Counted from the stretch's first letter, positions 1 to 11,798 are shown. The stretch is 64,000 nt of DNA from Tetragonia tetragonoides (GCA_038025085.1 CM076151.1:10700501-10764500); one strand, 5' to 3'. Program-made: numbers and translations. Notes: generated by a model from the sequence alone, not told the origin.

Positions 1-166
1 TAAGCTCTCAAGGGGTGCTTAACAAATAACAACCCAAACCATGCATAGACCAATGTAGGAGATATCATATAATGATATAAAGCCTCTCTCAACTTACTTA
101 TAATACAGTCTTATTAGCTTGGATTCAGCAACAAAAGTTTTCGTGATATTTATTCTTCACTACCAC
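1..166. repeat. Duplicated flank of F-box locus, copy A (3' side)
   Basis: Nearly identical to 11371-11533; differences include a 2-bp indel near position 93 and a few substitutions. The matching stretch stops at about 166. In the other copy the Copia LTR begins at this point, so this is one half of a segmental duplication around the F-box gene. Confidence 0.85.
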
Positions 167-380
167 AACGATTAGGGCCTTCGAATCTCCGATGCATCTT
201 TGATGTTGTTGCTAATAGCTGCTAAGTGAGTATATACTAAAGGATGGCTTCCTCAAACATCAAACTCATCATCATATCTGCAATTACACAATACATAACA
301 TAAGGTGGACTGTGGATAACATATCTGCTAAGTCAGGACTCTGAAACTGAAGTTAATTTTGCACATGAATTTGGAAAAAC

Positions 381-1610
381 TCACTCTATATTCTGATCAT
401 TCTCCATGCATGGAAGTCTTGGAACATAGCAGTGAGGAGAAGCAAGACAAGGAACATACTTCACGACAAACGCAGGATAATGAATTTCAGTCTCCTGATC
501 CTCCTTGAGGAGATAGATGAGTCGATCGCAACTTGCAGTGACGAATGCAGGCCCTTTATTATCAGTATGTATCAAAACTTCACCACTAGATGCAACACCG
601 AGTAGATAAGGATCACGTCGACCTCCAACAACCTCTTTGAAATCGAACCTAAACAATTTCTTCCAAGAATCCCATTCACCATACTGTTCTAGCATCCACA
701 GCTCAACAAATTTTGTACCGGTATCCAAATTTTTGGCTAGCTGACAGATACAAAGATTATTTGGTTCTATGATCCCAATAGACGCGCTGGTGATCAAATC
801 GTAAGGCATGAGACGATCATCATCAAACTCGTCTACAAATGGTAGCAGCTCAAATATCTCTTCGACCAAATCAAATTTAAGCAAGGAAATAGGTTCACGA
901 TAATAACTATAAACAACCCAATGTAAGGATTCGTTTAACAAGACGCCCTGGGAGACAATACCTTCATCAAAAAAATTCATACTATCAAATGAAGTTGTAT
1001 CCAATTCTTCCCACTTGTTATACTTCATGTTGTATACGCGAGCTTCCGTGATCAACCTGTGCCATCGTCCTAGACGATGGGACTTACGGAATCTAGCTAT
1101 CATAACGATTTTGCAGTCATTGATCGAAGGAACAAACCCGAACCCATAAGCTTTAATAACTCCTCTATTCGATTCAGGGGACGGGATTTGCATATATTCT
1201 TTGGTGGCTGGGTTGCAAAGATAGATTCTTTCTGTGTTCTCATTGCAAAGGCATACGAGCCCGTCACATGATCCAACAGGAACAATGTAATCATAAGGAT
1301 CTGTTGGCATATCTGGGAGGAAATGGTGTAATGGCTCTAAGTCTAAGCCACCACCCTTGGTAAATTCAGCAGAGTTAGCATCAAACTTGAGGGAGGAAAG
1401 AGAATTATCAGGATGGATAACCAGGGTTAAGGATGAAGGGTTGGATTTAAGGTGAGATTTTGTGAAAACAGGGTTAAAGATTAGAGAGTGCCATTGTTTT
1501 GAGACTAGTTGAAATCTTGTTAATGATTTGATAGGTAACTTAAGCAGGATTTCATGGATTAATTCTTCTGGATTACTTTTAAATCCACACAGATGACAGA
1601 AGAGGAGCAT
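381..1610 (-). CDS. F-box/FBA-domain protein (intact, single exon)
   Basis: A 409-residue open frame without introns. Residues about 14-55 form an F-box: PEELIHEILLKLPIKSL, then FQLVSKQWHSLI, the usual SKP1-binding helices. The rest resembles an F-box-associated (FBA) domain of the CPR1/At3g06240 type, with GSCDGLVCL near residue 113, YGFGFVPS near 155, and the pairs WEELD, LLKFDLVEE and WDSWKKLF. Proteins of this family are substrate-recruiting subunits of SCF ubiquitin ligases; the substrate cannot be predicted. The length is normal for the family. The start used is the first Met before the F-box. It is the only complete F-box gene in a neighbourhood with four decayed relatives. Its flanks recur at 11371-16234, where the gene itself is absent. 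Confidence 0.88.
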   Translation of the reverse strand: MLLFCHLCGFKSNPEELIHEILLKLPIKSLTRFQLVSKQWHSLIFNPVFTKSHLKSNPSSLTLVIHPDNSLSSLKFDANSAEFTKGGGLDLEPLHHFLPDMPTDPYDYIVPVGSCDGLVCLCNENTERIYLCNPATKEYMQIPSPESNRGVIKAYGFGFVPSINDCKIVMIARFRKSHRLGRWHRLITEARVYNMKYNKWEELDTTSFDSMNFFDEGIVSQGVLLNESLHWVVYSYYREPISLLKFDLVEEIFELLPFVDEFDDDRLMPYDLITSASIGIIEPNNLCICQLAKNLDTGTKFVELWMLEQYGEWDSWKKLFRFDFKEVVGGRRDPYLLGVASSGEVLIHTDNKGPAFVTASCDRLIYLLKEDQETEIHYPAFVVKYVPCLASPHCYVPRLPCMENDQNIE

Positions 1611-1630
1611 AAGTTGAATGTATGAAAAAG

Positions 1631-2048
1631 GGTTTATAAGGGTGGATTGGGATTAGGTCTGATATATAGCAGCAGAAATGTTTGCATCTTTTAAACTTCT
1701 TAAAAATGGAAAGGATAAATAATTTAATTGAACATTTAAAGGAAAAAAAAAAGGAAAAAAGGTAAAAATATATATAAGTGGTCTCATGGTTAGCTTTATC
1801 TCTGTTGAGTGACTGAGTTTATTAAGCAAATTAGCCAAAGTACAGATCTTTTTGTTTTAGCAATTGATTATTAGAGAAAAGTAAACTCAAACACAAATAG
1901 ATTCCACGAGACAACAGTTCTTGGAAAGTATCTCATGTATATATATTTACATGAACCAGAAGGGAATTACTCTTGTACGTCCTGCCATTCAGCTTACAGA
2001 AAAAGTTTAGCTAAATAAAACTAGCTCGGCTAATATGGTGGCAGAGAT
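1631..2048. repeat. Duplicated flank of F-box locus, copy A (5' side)
   Basis: Matches 15076-15335 and 16072-16234. The two matching parts are contiguous here but separated by about 741 bp in the other copy, with CTCAA at both edges. The similarity ends at AGAGAT (2048), just before the start codon of the next gene. This stretch would contain the F-box promoter. Confidence 0.82.
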
Positions 2049-2051
2049 CAT

Positions 2052-4235
2052 ATGGCCGACGCAGACCGGTTTCCTGGTCATGTACGACCTATGGGATGGC
2101 CTAGTATGGTAGATGGATCAGTTCCCCCCCCCCCCCATTTTCACGGATGGGATGCAAATAATGGAGTTCTCAGGGAAGAAGCCTCCATGTATGGACCTGG
2201 GCATATGTCAAATGCTCGTGGAAGGGACACAAATTCAGACATGTGGAAACCAAATGGTGATGTGAATATGGATGTTAACTCCGTGTCTCAGAAGGATGCT
2301 CCTATGATTAAAGCATCTGTAGACGAAGCATCTTCTGCGCAGGTTGCTTCAAGGGCTCATCATGAGAGTAGTTGCGTTGATGATCACGGGGCAAGTCTTA
2401 AGAAGAGTACACCAAGTGGTCCATCATCCACCAAAGATATTCCAATGACTCCAACTAAAATGACTGCTGAGAAGACTCCTGAGTCATTTAGTGTTGATGA
2501 TACTGCCAATTATTTGCGCACCTATCTTGCTAAGCTTGACATTTCTATAAATTTGGCTGATCCAGAGTTGTATAATCAGTGTATTAACATTGGTGTTAAG
2601 GGGGAGACTGACTGTGTTGAAGATGCGGACCTTGACTCTATTGAGGTAGAGAATTTTTCTTGAGATTTATCTCCTCCCTCCATTGTTGTTGAAAGTAGAA
2701 GTGAATATTTTCTAATACTTACATACAATGTGTCTCATTAACAGGAGAAGGCAGCTGGTGAGCCAGAGATCACAAATTTGACAATGGGCCTTACAATATT
2801 TCCTGCAGCCAAAGAAAATCCATATTTCAGGTGGGTTTTTGCAAAACAAATACAGTTTACTGTTGGTTTTATTGTGATTTTGATTGAAACGTTCCTTTTT
2901 TTTTTCTTGGGGGATGGGGTGGCCGTGGGGGTATTGATTCTATGGTTTTTTGCAAATCAAATACAATTTCAGCACTCGGGGATGGGGGGGGGGATGGCTA
3001 TTGATTCTTCTGAGGTGTTGTAGTATATGGTCACAACTCGCAAACAATGCTCTATGCAATTAACTTGGGACATAAGGCAGGCGGTTTAGTCTCTAGGCTG
3101 ACTTACTAAGCACTAAGCTAGGTTAGATGGTTGGGGACGCGTAAAGCTCCTTTTTACTTTTTAAGGTATTGTCCTTTTTTCTGTAAGGTTTCAAATGAAA
3201 GCCCTAAATGTGCAGCTTCTTTAATGCTACTCTACCATTCGTTGCTGTGATACTCTTGCAGCCTATGCTTTACTCTGTTAGCAATTTGCTTATGTGGACA
3301 GGGCCAATCAATTCTGTTCATAAACAAGTGCTGTTTTTTTGAGCTTTGTTTTTCTGCTTTGATTAGTAAGATTTGTACTTCTTTGTTGTGCTCTCTCATA
3401 ATTTGTTAGGTCTGCGTGCTGTGGTATTGGGTTCATAGTCCAGTTTATATCTCAAAATTTAAACTGAGCCCTTTTCTTCTGCCTGTGGCTGGTTTTACGG
3501 GACGTTTCTATTCCCATTTTGCTGATCTAATTTTAACTGCTGCAGAGGGCAATGGATTTATACAAGACCCACAGCACTGAAAGGAGAACTTCTGCAATAT
3601 GTAATGGGGAAAAGTTGCATAGTCCTACAGCTGAAGATTTTCTGTTGGAGGCAGAGCAAATTTTGGTTCCTGATCAGGCCAATGAACAAACAGATATATC
3701 TATTGATTATAATGTGAAACAGGATGATACGACTACGGTGGTTGATGATACAACTACGGTGGTTGCGGAAGAAATGGTTGCTGAAGAAACGGTTGCGGAA
3801 GAAGTGGTTCCAACCGCTGCTGAGGAGGAAGTGAAGGATCCTGTATCCAAGACCAGTAACGAAGGTCTTGTAAATGTACCTTCTTTGCAGACTGCAGACC
3901 TGACCCCTGATGTTGGGGATGAAAGAGGAACTCCAGTTCTCAGTTTGGAGAAACCCATGGAGGAACAAATCTCTAGGGAGTTGATTCCTGAAAGTGTTGT
4001 TGAGGGACATCTTGATGTGATTGAATCAAATGCTGACACAGATATGGTTGGTAGTGATGGCAAGACTGGTGGCGCTGAGCCTGCTGCTGATGAACTGTTG
4101 GATGTTGCCGTAAGTGGTCCCTTAATTTTGTCCCATGATTCTGTTAAGGTTTGTGAGGCTTTAGTGCCGGTGTCTAATGAGTCTGAGTCGGTAATTTTAA
4201 GTCGGATACATCATGCTCCTGAAAGTACACATTGA
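2052..4235 (+). CDS. Uncharacterised plant protein, three-exon gene model
   Basis: Exons inferred at 2052-2645, 2745-2830 and 3548-4235. Donors are GAG|GTAGAG and CAG|GTGGGT; acceptors are AACAG|G and GCAGAG|G. They join in phase to give 455 residues. The N-terminus is rich in Met, Gly, Pro and His (HVRPMGWPSM, then a run of Pro encoded by a C homopolymer near 2124). Exon 2 encodes a conserved-looking piece with NLTMGLTIFP. Exon 3 starts AMDLYKTHSTERR and continues into an acidic Glu/Val/Thr-rich, probably disordered C-terminus with short repeats (TTVVDDTTTVV, EEMVAEETVAEE). I do not recognise the family. The start lies only 3 bp past a duplication breakpoint, so the true 5' end may have been lost and the locus could be a truncated gene. 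A strong GTAAGT site near 4109 may add another intron. Confidence 0.5.
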
Positions 4236-5829
4236 AACAATTTTGCTATATTTTTAAGTTCGCGCTTTATTATGAGCAATTTTTCTGTTCGCCCATCCTT
4301 TCTGCATTTCTCTTGATGAAGAGAATGTTATCAAAGAAATAAAATGAAAATGCATTGCCTTTTCCTTTTTCCTCCCCTTAACAAAGTGCTTTCCCCATCC
4401 TTTCTAAAGCCATTTTTCTTCCCCTTCCTTTCCCTTTGCATATATACTTTAGGCCTTGTTTCTCTCCGCAAGCATTTTCTTTTTTCGGTGCTGCATTACT
4501 TGGCGATTTTCTCTTGTTCTTGTGAAACCTTTCATTTTGAATGTTGAGGTTTTTGTTGATTTCATGTGCTGCGATGTGCCTGTTTTTATATGTTGCATAT
4601 TAGTTTTTGATCACTTATATCTCGCATATTGATACTTACCACTGCTTTTTTGATGTTTTAAACTTCCCTCACTTTCCCTAAAAATGAGTAGTGTTTACTT
4701 ATTAGTACAACCTTTCCTTATTTTCTTAAGTGTTTGTCATCCTTTGCTGGGATCGAAAGGCACCTTTGGTGCTGGTCCATACGAAGGAAATTGGCTGGGT
4801 CTCAAATTTGGGTCCGGTGGGGTGTTTAATAGTTGATGTTTTGGAAATTGTCCCTGATTTCTGTATTGTCCATTTCTGATTATTGGTCCTTACCCAAAAT
4901 GACAAATATTGGTGCCAAGGTAAGCCGTACTGGATGTCTATTTCTGTGTTAAATGTTCGTAAAATTTCCACTCAAAATAAAAAATAAAAAACCGTAAGTT
5001 TGGAAAAATTAAGATCCATAATTTTGAACTTAGATTATGTTTTCTGAGTCGACATCTTAACCGAAATTGACGTGGATTTTGTTTATTTAGTTCAATTGAA
5101 GCGGAATTTTTTTTTTCCAAGTCGATTCCAGTCCATATAAATCTTTTTATTTTTTTTTAATTTATTATTTTGAAGAAAAGTTGACCCTATTAGCCCATTA
5201 AAGCTAACAAATCATTCATCCAAATTTAATTGTGACTAAATTTACGACCTTCAAATTTGAGAATTTTTGTTTTTGATCACAAGAATTAGGTTGTATACTC
5301 ATCTCATTTTTAGAAATGTGACTATTTTTAGGACGTCCCAAAATAATAAGAGTGATAACTTTTCAAACACAAAGAATGCTATACCTTTAAACAAAAAAAA
5401 TACCATTTAGCCATTGTAAATTGTAAGTTTTGTGATATAAAAAATGTCAATTCAAACAGTAAAATATTGTCAAATTTGATGGTATTTGTATGAAAATAAC
5501 GAGTAATAGAGGTAGGTAAATTTTGATTTGGATTTTAATAGACGTGTCACGTGAGTGTATTGTGTATCCAAATAAAAAAAGTAATACTCTTGTGCGAACA
5601 AGTTTTAACATTTCTAAAGGCAATCTCACTAATCGACAGAGCTACTAAAAATACAGTAACAAAAATTTACAACTCTTAAGTGACCACCCATGAGCCCATT
5701 ATTAATGGGCAGTATAAATTCACAGCCTTAAATATTACACAAATCAGGCTTTGGGTTTATTTTTTTATGTTATTATTATTTTTGAATCCTTGCCTCAAGC
5801 TACTGGTTTTAACGTAGTCATCATCACTC
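4236..5829. other. AT-rich intergenic stretch, no gene seen
   Basis: Only short open frames, homopolymer T/A runs and no recognisable domain on either strand. The first 300 bases are T/C-rich and probably hold the 3' UTR of the upstream gene. Confidence 0.5.
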
Positions 5830-6064
5830 ATCAGCCACCGAACGATAGTGGTTAGGGTGTTAAACAACGCACTTAAAAAGTCAATCCTTACTTGGTGGCC
5901 TGGGAGGGCTGGGGAGAGAGAAAGAGGTTCGGCCTGAGTTAAGTTATTTTATTTTTTGAATTTCTTGGCCAGCTGTTCCACCTTTTGAGGTGCCTACAAG
6001 CCAATGCGGGGGTTAGTCACTGTGGTCGACGGTGCATACCCTTGGTTGTGAACCAAAAAAAAAA
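5829..6064 (+). mobile_element. Possible tRNA-derived SINE with A-tail
   Basis: It has an A-box-like stretch (GATAGTGGTTAGGGTG near 5845), a B-box-like GGTTGTGAACC near 6043 and a terminal A10 run at 6054-6063. The box spacing is longer than usual, so the call is tentative. Confidence 0.3.
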
Positions 6065-6339
6065 GTTATTTTAGTTTTTGGAAAATTATAAGTTTGAATT
6101 ACATGCTTTCACTAAACCAAACAACTTAAGACAAGACTAATGTTTGGCATACTAGTTCTGCCTTAATTGATCAGGCAAGTTCTAGCCATCACAGAAAGCC
6201 TAGACAAAGGGAAAACCAAAAATATACCGTATTGGGGAAGCATATAATAATTATGGAAGCCTTCAAAAAGAAAATTTTGGAAGCATATAACTTATGACAA
6301 GACTAATGTTTGGCACATTATGATTTTCGAGTGGCCTAG

Positions 6340-7016
6340 GTCTATTGAGATCAGTGTGTTCACGTTGAGGGAGGGTGTTTGGAGACGATTCAGGATTAAT
6401 GAAATGATGAAAAGCTTTACTTTTGGGTTGATAATGATGATTGATGGGTGATGAGAAATTTTAGTGTTAGACCTGGGGTGGCAATGGTGAATGAGAACTT
6501 GCATTGGATGGTCACAAAACTTTCCGGTGTAGCTGTGAAGGACTCGCACATAATTGGGTTTGATTTGGCGAAAGAGGAGATGTTTAAGATACCACCTCCT
6601 AGACTCCTAGGGGAAGTTGATTGTTGGTACGACCAAAATTTTGTGTCAAATTTACAAGGATTATTGTGCTTGGCTCAATGGAATTGTGAAGATATGGGGT
6701 TTGGAGGAGTATGGGAATTAGGGGTCTTGGAGGAGGCTCTATAATGTACATTTGGGGATGGATTTAGTGGTCTCGAAGGTCCCTTTTTGGAACTTGTTCG
6801 GTTGGCTTGCTAGAATTCTGGTGCGGCCTTCTGATGGGAGGCTACACATGTTTGTTGATCTGAGTCGAAACCCACCCAAGCAAGTGTCTTTGCCTCCAGA
6901 GTTAACTTATATCTGTCTTTCACACTCAGTTGTCGAAACGCTAGTTTCGCCTTTTCCTGTACTAGATGATCATGCAAGTTTAAACAGTCCATTTTTAACC
7001 AGCTTGGTAGGTTGTT
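6340..7016 (+). pseudogene. F-box-associated-domain (FBA) remnant, frameshifted
   Basis: Three frames carry successive pieces of an FBA domain. First, near 6345-6450, come ISVFTLREGVWRRF and a stop. Then 6448-6744 has GVAMVNENLHWMV, HIIGFDLAKEEMFKIPPP and LQGLLCLAQWN. The last piece follows in another frame from 6752. The order matches the second half of FBA proteins (sheet strand, hydrophobic WR motif, NG.LHW, FDL..E.F..IP). There is no F-box upstream. It lies on the opposite strand to the other F-box loci here and seems to be a different subfamily. Confidence 0.6.
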
Positions 7017-7800
7017 AAGCTGCACTAGTAGTATTTTCCTAGATATATACAAGAGGAAACCAAGTTACTGTTGCGAATACAGGATACCATGAACCAAGAA
7101 CTTTTGCCTGATTAATCAAAAATTACTTGGTGGTTGGGATTTAAGCGACATGAGCCACAAGCGATTCTGTTCCATTTCTGTTCCCAGAACAGATGCACGC
7201 TTGACTGAGTTCATAGAAATTTACAGGTTTGCAGCACTTAATTAAGAATGTTTCAGAGTTCATGCTCTGTAGTCATACTGCTTGAGCTCATGTTTCCTGG
7301 GTTCGTTCCTTTTATGAAAAATCAAAGGTGCTCGGACGAGTTGCCACTTGATCTATAAAGTAGTGATCCTGTAACTGTGGGATTGGAATCATCTCCTTAT
7401 GACGAGTATATGTTAGGATGTATAATTTGAACTTAGAAGTAATCTTTTTCTTTTTTTTTGACTCTTATTATTAATAATTAGCCTGTAACTTAACTATAGT
7501 GGTTTGCTAAATTGTATTACTAATGTTTTGGTCCTTTTTGGACGAATCATCTAACAAAATTATGGAATATCAAACTAGAACAGAACTTATTATAACTGTA
7601 CAAGGGAGATCATCACTAGTTCACTACTGTTTATTCAAACTACCCATGTTTACATCAAATTATATAGTATTATGAATCCATAACAGTATGAAAGTAATTA
7701 CATAGTACACATGTAGTTTATTTGGCGTGAACTGAAACTATAACCTGCTAATCAGTACTCTGCAACAGTGCAACTAAAGTTAGTTTTGTACAATGGTTCG
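7017..7800. other. Intergenic stretch without recognised genes
   Basis: AT-rich non-coding sequence between two F-box remnants. No domains or terminal repeats recognised. Confidence 0.4.
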
Positions 7801-7805
7801 GAGAA

Positions 7806-7965
7806 CTTACTCATCATTCTCCTTAGAACTTGGAACATAGTAGAGTAAGGACTGAGGAGAAGCAAGATAAGGAACATAGTTCAGCATATAGGTAGAATGA
7901 TGATCAACGAAATACCTAGATGGGTTTATCATAACTCGCATTGACGAATGCTTGTACTCTATAAT
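7806..7965 (-). pseudogene. Orphan C-terminal fragment of an F-box gene
   Basis: The minus strand encodes LNYVPYLASPQSL, which parallels VKYVPCLASPHCY at the end of the intact F-box protein, and an upstream piece AFVNASYDKPI in another frame. At DNA level it aligns with 391-560. Only about 50 residues of the tail survive, with a frameshift and a stop. Confidence 0.6.
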
Positions 7966-8024
7966 GTGATATTGACAAGCAACATGTATACATAATAAGC
8001 AAATTTTCTAAACAATAGACAATT

Positions 8025-9055
8025 CTACTTCATACCATATGAAATAGGAAGGTGTCTTTGATTAAACTTGTAAGGGGAAATGAAACTTGGAACATAATTT
8101 GCCACATAGTTGACCTCTATAGACTTGTCTGCAATCAGGAAATTATATGTAGGATCGTCTTGAGTTGGATCAACAAGCACAAGTGGATGATGTTGTTCTC
8201 CTACCCTGGCCCTTCGCAGAACCTTGTGATTGATAAACCCCAGTAAGCCATGCCAAGAGTACGAAGAACCCAAAAACGCGGCGGTCTCCAATTCAAAATC
8301 AAACAACTTTTTCCAAGAATCCCAGTTACCATGTTGCTCTAAAGTCCACATCTCAACTAAAGTATTCACACAGCTTTTTCTGAATAGCTGACAAACACAA
8401 AGCTTATCTTGCCCAATGACCCCAATGGAAGCTTTGAGATCATAATCTGCTTTCCTTCCATTATCATCATTGATCTGTTTCAGATTCGATACCCTTTTGA
8501 ATACTTCTTCTACCAAATCAAACTTGACTAACAAACAATGATCACCTTCATCTTCATTAAGAATCACAAACCAGTATAAAGCTTCCTTGAAGCTAACCAC
8601 CTGACATGGTTCAAGGAACAGAAGAAGCTGTTGGCCGAATACTCCTTCAAAAGAAGTGCTATCTAATTCCCTCCACTCATCACTCTTCAATGACAACACA
8701 AAAACTCGCTTCTTATCCTCCCTCAAACCCTGCTAAACGCGCCTCTAGTAACACGACGACAACTTCATAGTCGTCGATGGAGGGAACAAACCCAAACCCG
8801 GATGCATAGACGGAATAGTTAAACTCATAGATCAAATTAGCCACGATGCCAAGAAAGCACATTAGCCCATGGCATGACCCAATAGGACAGTAAAGTTCAA
8901 GGTCATTCAAAGGGAGTTTGCTACTTTCATCGATAGTAGCAATAACACTACCATCACCATTATTGACATTGTTGTCATGTTTTAGATTGAGGGTGAACAG
9001 AGATTTTTCACTACTATACACAAGGAGTGAGAATGGGTGTAAAGATAAGGGCTAG
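8025..9055 (-). pseudogene. F-box/FBA gene, 5'-truncated and frameshifted
   Basis: Two frames overlap near 8713-8726. The first (from about 9055) contains FSLLVYSSEKSLFTL, CPIGSCHGLMCF and ASGFGFVPSIDDYEVVVV. The second (8726-8025) contains VFVLSLKSDEWRELDSTSF, CLLVKFDLVEEVFKR, DKLCVCQLF and WDSWKKLFDFELE. Together they cover the FBA part of a protein very like the one at 381-1610. The F-box helices are missing; an in-frame stop lies just upstream of 9055. One frameshift in EAR/LREDKKR breaks the gene. It is likely a tandem duplicate that decayed. Confidence 0.8.
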
Positions 9056-9984
9056 AAAACCTATAGATCATGACGTCTTGTAGAATCATCCAAACCTAAT
9101 GTTGTTGCATCACATTTTTATCTTTCGGTAGTATCTAACACCTTACCTTGGTGGCCTTCATTGCTTTCCATTATTGTCATAACTGTTGTAGGCTTGTAGC
9201 GGGATGAATAAGAATTCAGATGTACGAGCTGTCAACTCTTATACAAGAGCCCAACTCTTCAAACCAGTAGAGATAAACAGCAAAAACAGTTTGAAACTTC
9301 AAACACCCTGCCCTTCGAAATACTAGATCAACAACATTGCTCACAAAGACACACAACACTACAGCCTACAAGAACGAAAACAAACCGAATGAGCAAATAC
9401 TAATCCACCAATTCAGAGTTCAAAGCCCAACCATCATCCACAGAAATACACCACGAAACCATTGAGATCCAGCAACTAACAAGACGCGAAATAAAGATCA
9501 CAATACTTGGTTTTTTAGCAACAGAAACAACAGACAAACACAAGAATAGCAGTCATTCCCAAATGTATTGGAGTAAATATGTTTCACGCCAAGAGAGGTA
9601 ACACACATCAGTCAGAGTATTATACACAACACATTTAGTGTCACAACAATAAATAAATAACATTCCTCTCTCTCTATGTGGCTCTCTATCTTCTTCTCCT
9701 TCCATATCCACCAACCGAAATATCCTGCAGGAAAATAAAGAGGAAGAATTTCAAAATAACAACACACACAAAAGGGGTAGTTGGCGGCTGGTTCGTAGGA
9801 TCCACCGAACTGGATTGCAAACAGAACACAAATGCGAATGAATAGTTGCAGATGCTCGATCTTATGTTTGAAGTATGTGATTCCCTTCAATTCTAAACAA
9901 CAAAAGCTTAACAGACTAGGTATTCCAATAATCAGATTAAACCTGAAATCATCCTTGATATTTCCTCCTCTCCTCCATTCCCTT
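9056..9984. other. No protein gene; probable 3' region of the small-protein gene
   Basis: No conserved coding frame. The part nearest 9985 probably includes 3' UTR exons of the minus-strand small gene (splice-like CAATCCAG near 9810). The rest is unassigned. Confidence 0.35.
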
Positions 9985-10152
9985 CTAAGATTTCCTCATC
10001 TCCTCCAATTCCTTTTGCATCTCCTCGATTTCCTTAATGTAAAGCTGTTTACGCATATTGAAGATAGCGGTTGTTTTCCACGAAAAATAACCAAACATTG
10101 CAATGAGTGAAACATTGGTAATGAGTGAGAAAGCCATTTGTGAGCCTGGCAT
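9985..10152 (-). CDS. Small 55-residue membrane/coiled-coil protein
   Basis: A short frame reading MPGSQMAFSLITNVS at the start and ending KELEEMRKS-stop. Residues about 7-25 are a hydrophobic, probably membrane-spanning segment (FSLITNVSLIAMFGYF). The rest is a charged amphipathic helix (MRKQLYIKEIEEMQ). A second Met at residue 6 could be the start if CCATGCCAG is used as a splice acceptor. Upstream on the same strand (10560-10367) is a CT-rich leader ending in a good donor (ACAAG|GTAATTG), so an intron in the 5' UTR is likely. GATTTCAG|GTTTAATC at about 9945 suggests a 3' UTR intron. The codon pattern and helix look real, but I do not recognise the family; small organelle membrane subunits have this layout. 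Confidence 0.55.
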   Translation of the reverse strand: MPGSQMAFSLITNVSLIAMFGYFSWKTTAIFNMRKQLYIKEIEEMQKELEEMRKS

Positions 10153-10359
10153 GGAAAACAAAAATGAATAATTCGATTAGCTGCTCAAAAGATATAAATT
10201 TTGACCATAAAAAACAAGGACACGCATGCAGAAATCGTTCTTTACCCAAAAACAAGGAACAAAATAATTGGCAAAAAATTTAACAAAGTACTTAAAGCAG
10301 ATAGAATAATAAAGATGTAAAAGGAAAAAAAATAAAGATCGAGTTTTGGTACAATTACC

Positions 10360-10560
10360 TTGTGATGTTTGGAGTTCTGGGAGCGAAATTGAACCCTAAA
10401 AAACGATAGAGATGCAAAATCAATAGATGTAACAAAACAGAATAAAAAAACTGAATTACAAAAAGAGAAAGACGATTAAGTATGAGTGTTAAGGGAGAGA
10501 GAAACTTATGACTTCAAAAGAATTAGGGTTCGTAGGATGAGGGGCGACTAATGAGTGGAT
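10360..10560 (-). promoter_or_regulatory. Likely 5' leader exon and promoter-proximal region of the small-protein gene
   Basis: On the minus strand a CT-rich stretch (CTCTCTCTCCCTTAAC) is followed by TTTTAGGGTTCAATTTCGC and ends at the donor ACAAG|GTAATTG near 10367. Such pyrimidine-rich leaders are common in plant housekeeping genes. This is inferred; no TATA box was decided. Confidence 0.35.
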
Positions 10561-10799
10561 TTATATCGGATGGAAAAATATCGGATTTGGATTTATATCC
10601 AATCCTTCTCTCTCTCTTTTCTTTCCCTGCAAGTAATTCGGATTGGACTTTATTTTTCGATGTCCGAATTGGATTTGGATTCAAAAAACAAAAATCTTGG
10701 GGGACTAGTTTCAGCTCATAATGCTTCCATCTCATTCTAGAAATAGTTTCACTCAAGGAACTTGCAAAAATCAGCTGCTTAGTCTAGCTGAGGACCCGG

Positions 10800-11276
10800 G
10801 GTAATGTCTATTCCCTCATTCCCTGCATGCGCTACACCATGTTGATTTCGAGAGGCATGGATCATCGTTAAGGTAACAGGTGATTCCTCGGATGTTCTTC
10901 GAACTTTGAAGCAATATGATGCTAGATCAGGTCAAGTACTTGTTACTCAAACAATTTTCTATTCTCCCCCCCCTAAAAAAAAGGTCTCATTTTTCTCATG
11001 CAGAATCACTCATATTATTTTGCAGTTTGTTAACATGAACAACATTGTTATGAAAGTGTGCATGATGTTAGCTTGATATTTACTAAAGTCCTTTACTTGT
11101 AGTCGAATAAGATGGTCCATTGGTTTATTGCAACAGGGGTTTATGACTCAGGACCAGTGAAAAAGTCTTATGAACAGTATGGATTGACGGAGGAAGAGAG
11201 AAGCGATGCGAGCACAATAGCACATAATGGTTGTGGTGAGGAGTTTATTCTTGAATATGCTCAAGGAGACCTCTGA
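10800..11276 (+). pseudogene. Possible two-exon gene fragment of unknown family
   Basis: Two coding-like pieces lie in series. Near 10860-10945 is VKVTGDSSDVLRTLKQYD. At 11112-11276 is MVHWFIATGVYDSGPVKKS, continuing EEERSDASTIAHNGCGEEF and ending in a stop. A T-rich, intron-like stretch separates them. The composition looks protein-like and intron-exon spaced, but no family is recognised and no upstream exons are visible. Confidence 0.3.
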
Positions 11277-11370
11277 TGATTCAGTGGCATGTTTCTCTTA
11301 CTGATTTATTCAAATGTCAGGATACGTAATTATTGTTGTTCAAATGAGGGCATGGTAAATATTTTTTGTT

Positions 11371-11533
11371 AAGCTCTCAAGGGGTGCTTAACAAATAACA
11401 ACCCAAACCATGCATAGACCAATGTAGGAGATATCATATAATGATATAAAGCCTCTCAACTTACTTATAATACAATCTTATTAGCTTGGATTCAGCAACA
11501 AAAGTTTTCGTGATATTTATTCTTCACTACCAC
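11371..11533. repeat. Duplicated flank of F-box locus, copy B
   Basis: Counterpart of 1-166. It stops at TACCAC, directly followed by the left LTR of the Copia element. In copy A this same point begins the 3' side of the F-box gene. Confidence 0.85.
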
Positions 11534-11798
11534 TAGAATAATACCTACTTAGACACATCTAGAATAATGTCTACCTAGAAATATCTAGAATAATAGTCTA
11601 GGATAATTATGAAGAAGACTCTAGACATAGAAAGATCTAGAGAATTGTCTACCACCCTACACCACTATAAATAGGGGTGATGTAAAGCATTTTGAGTATC
11701 AAGCAATACAATCATCTTTCCACATCTCTCTTAACATTCATCTCTCTTCCTCCAACATACAATTACCTAGCCTAATATCCTACATCAAAAACCTAACA
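11534..11798 (+). repeat. Copia left LTR (5'-eroded)
   Basis: Matches the right LTR from TAGAATAAT, with an internal gap of about 50 bp, and ends ...ACCTAACA. The TATA-like CTATAAATAG at about 11666 would serve as the element promoter. Confidence 0.85.
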
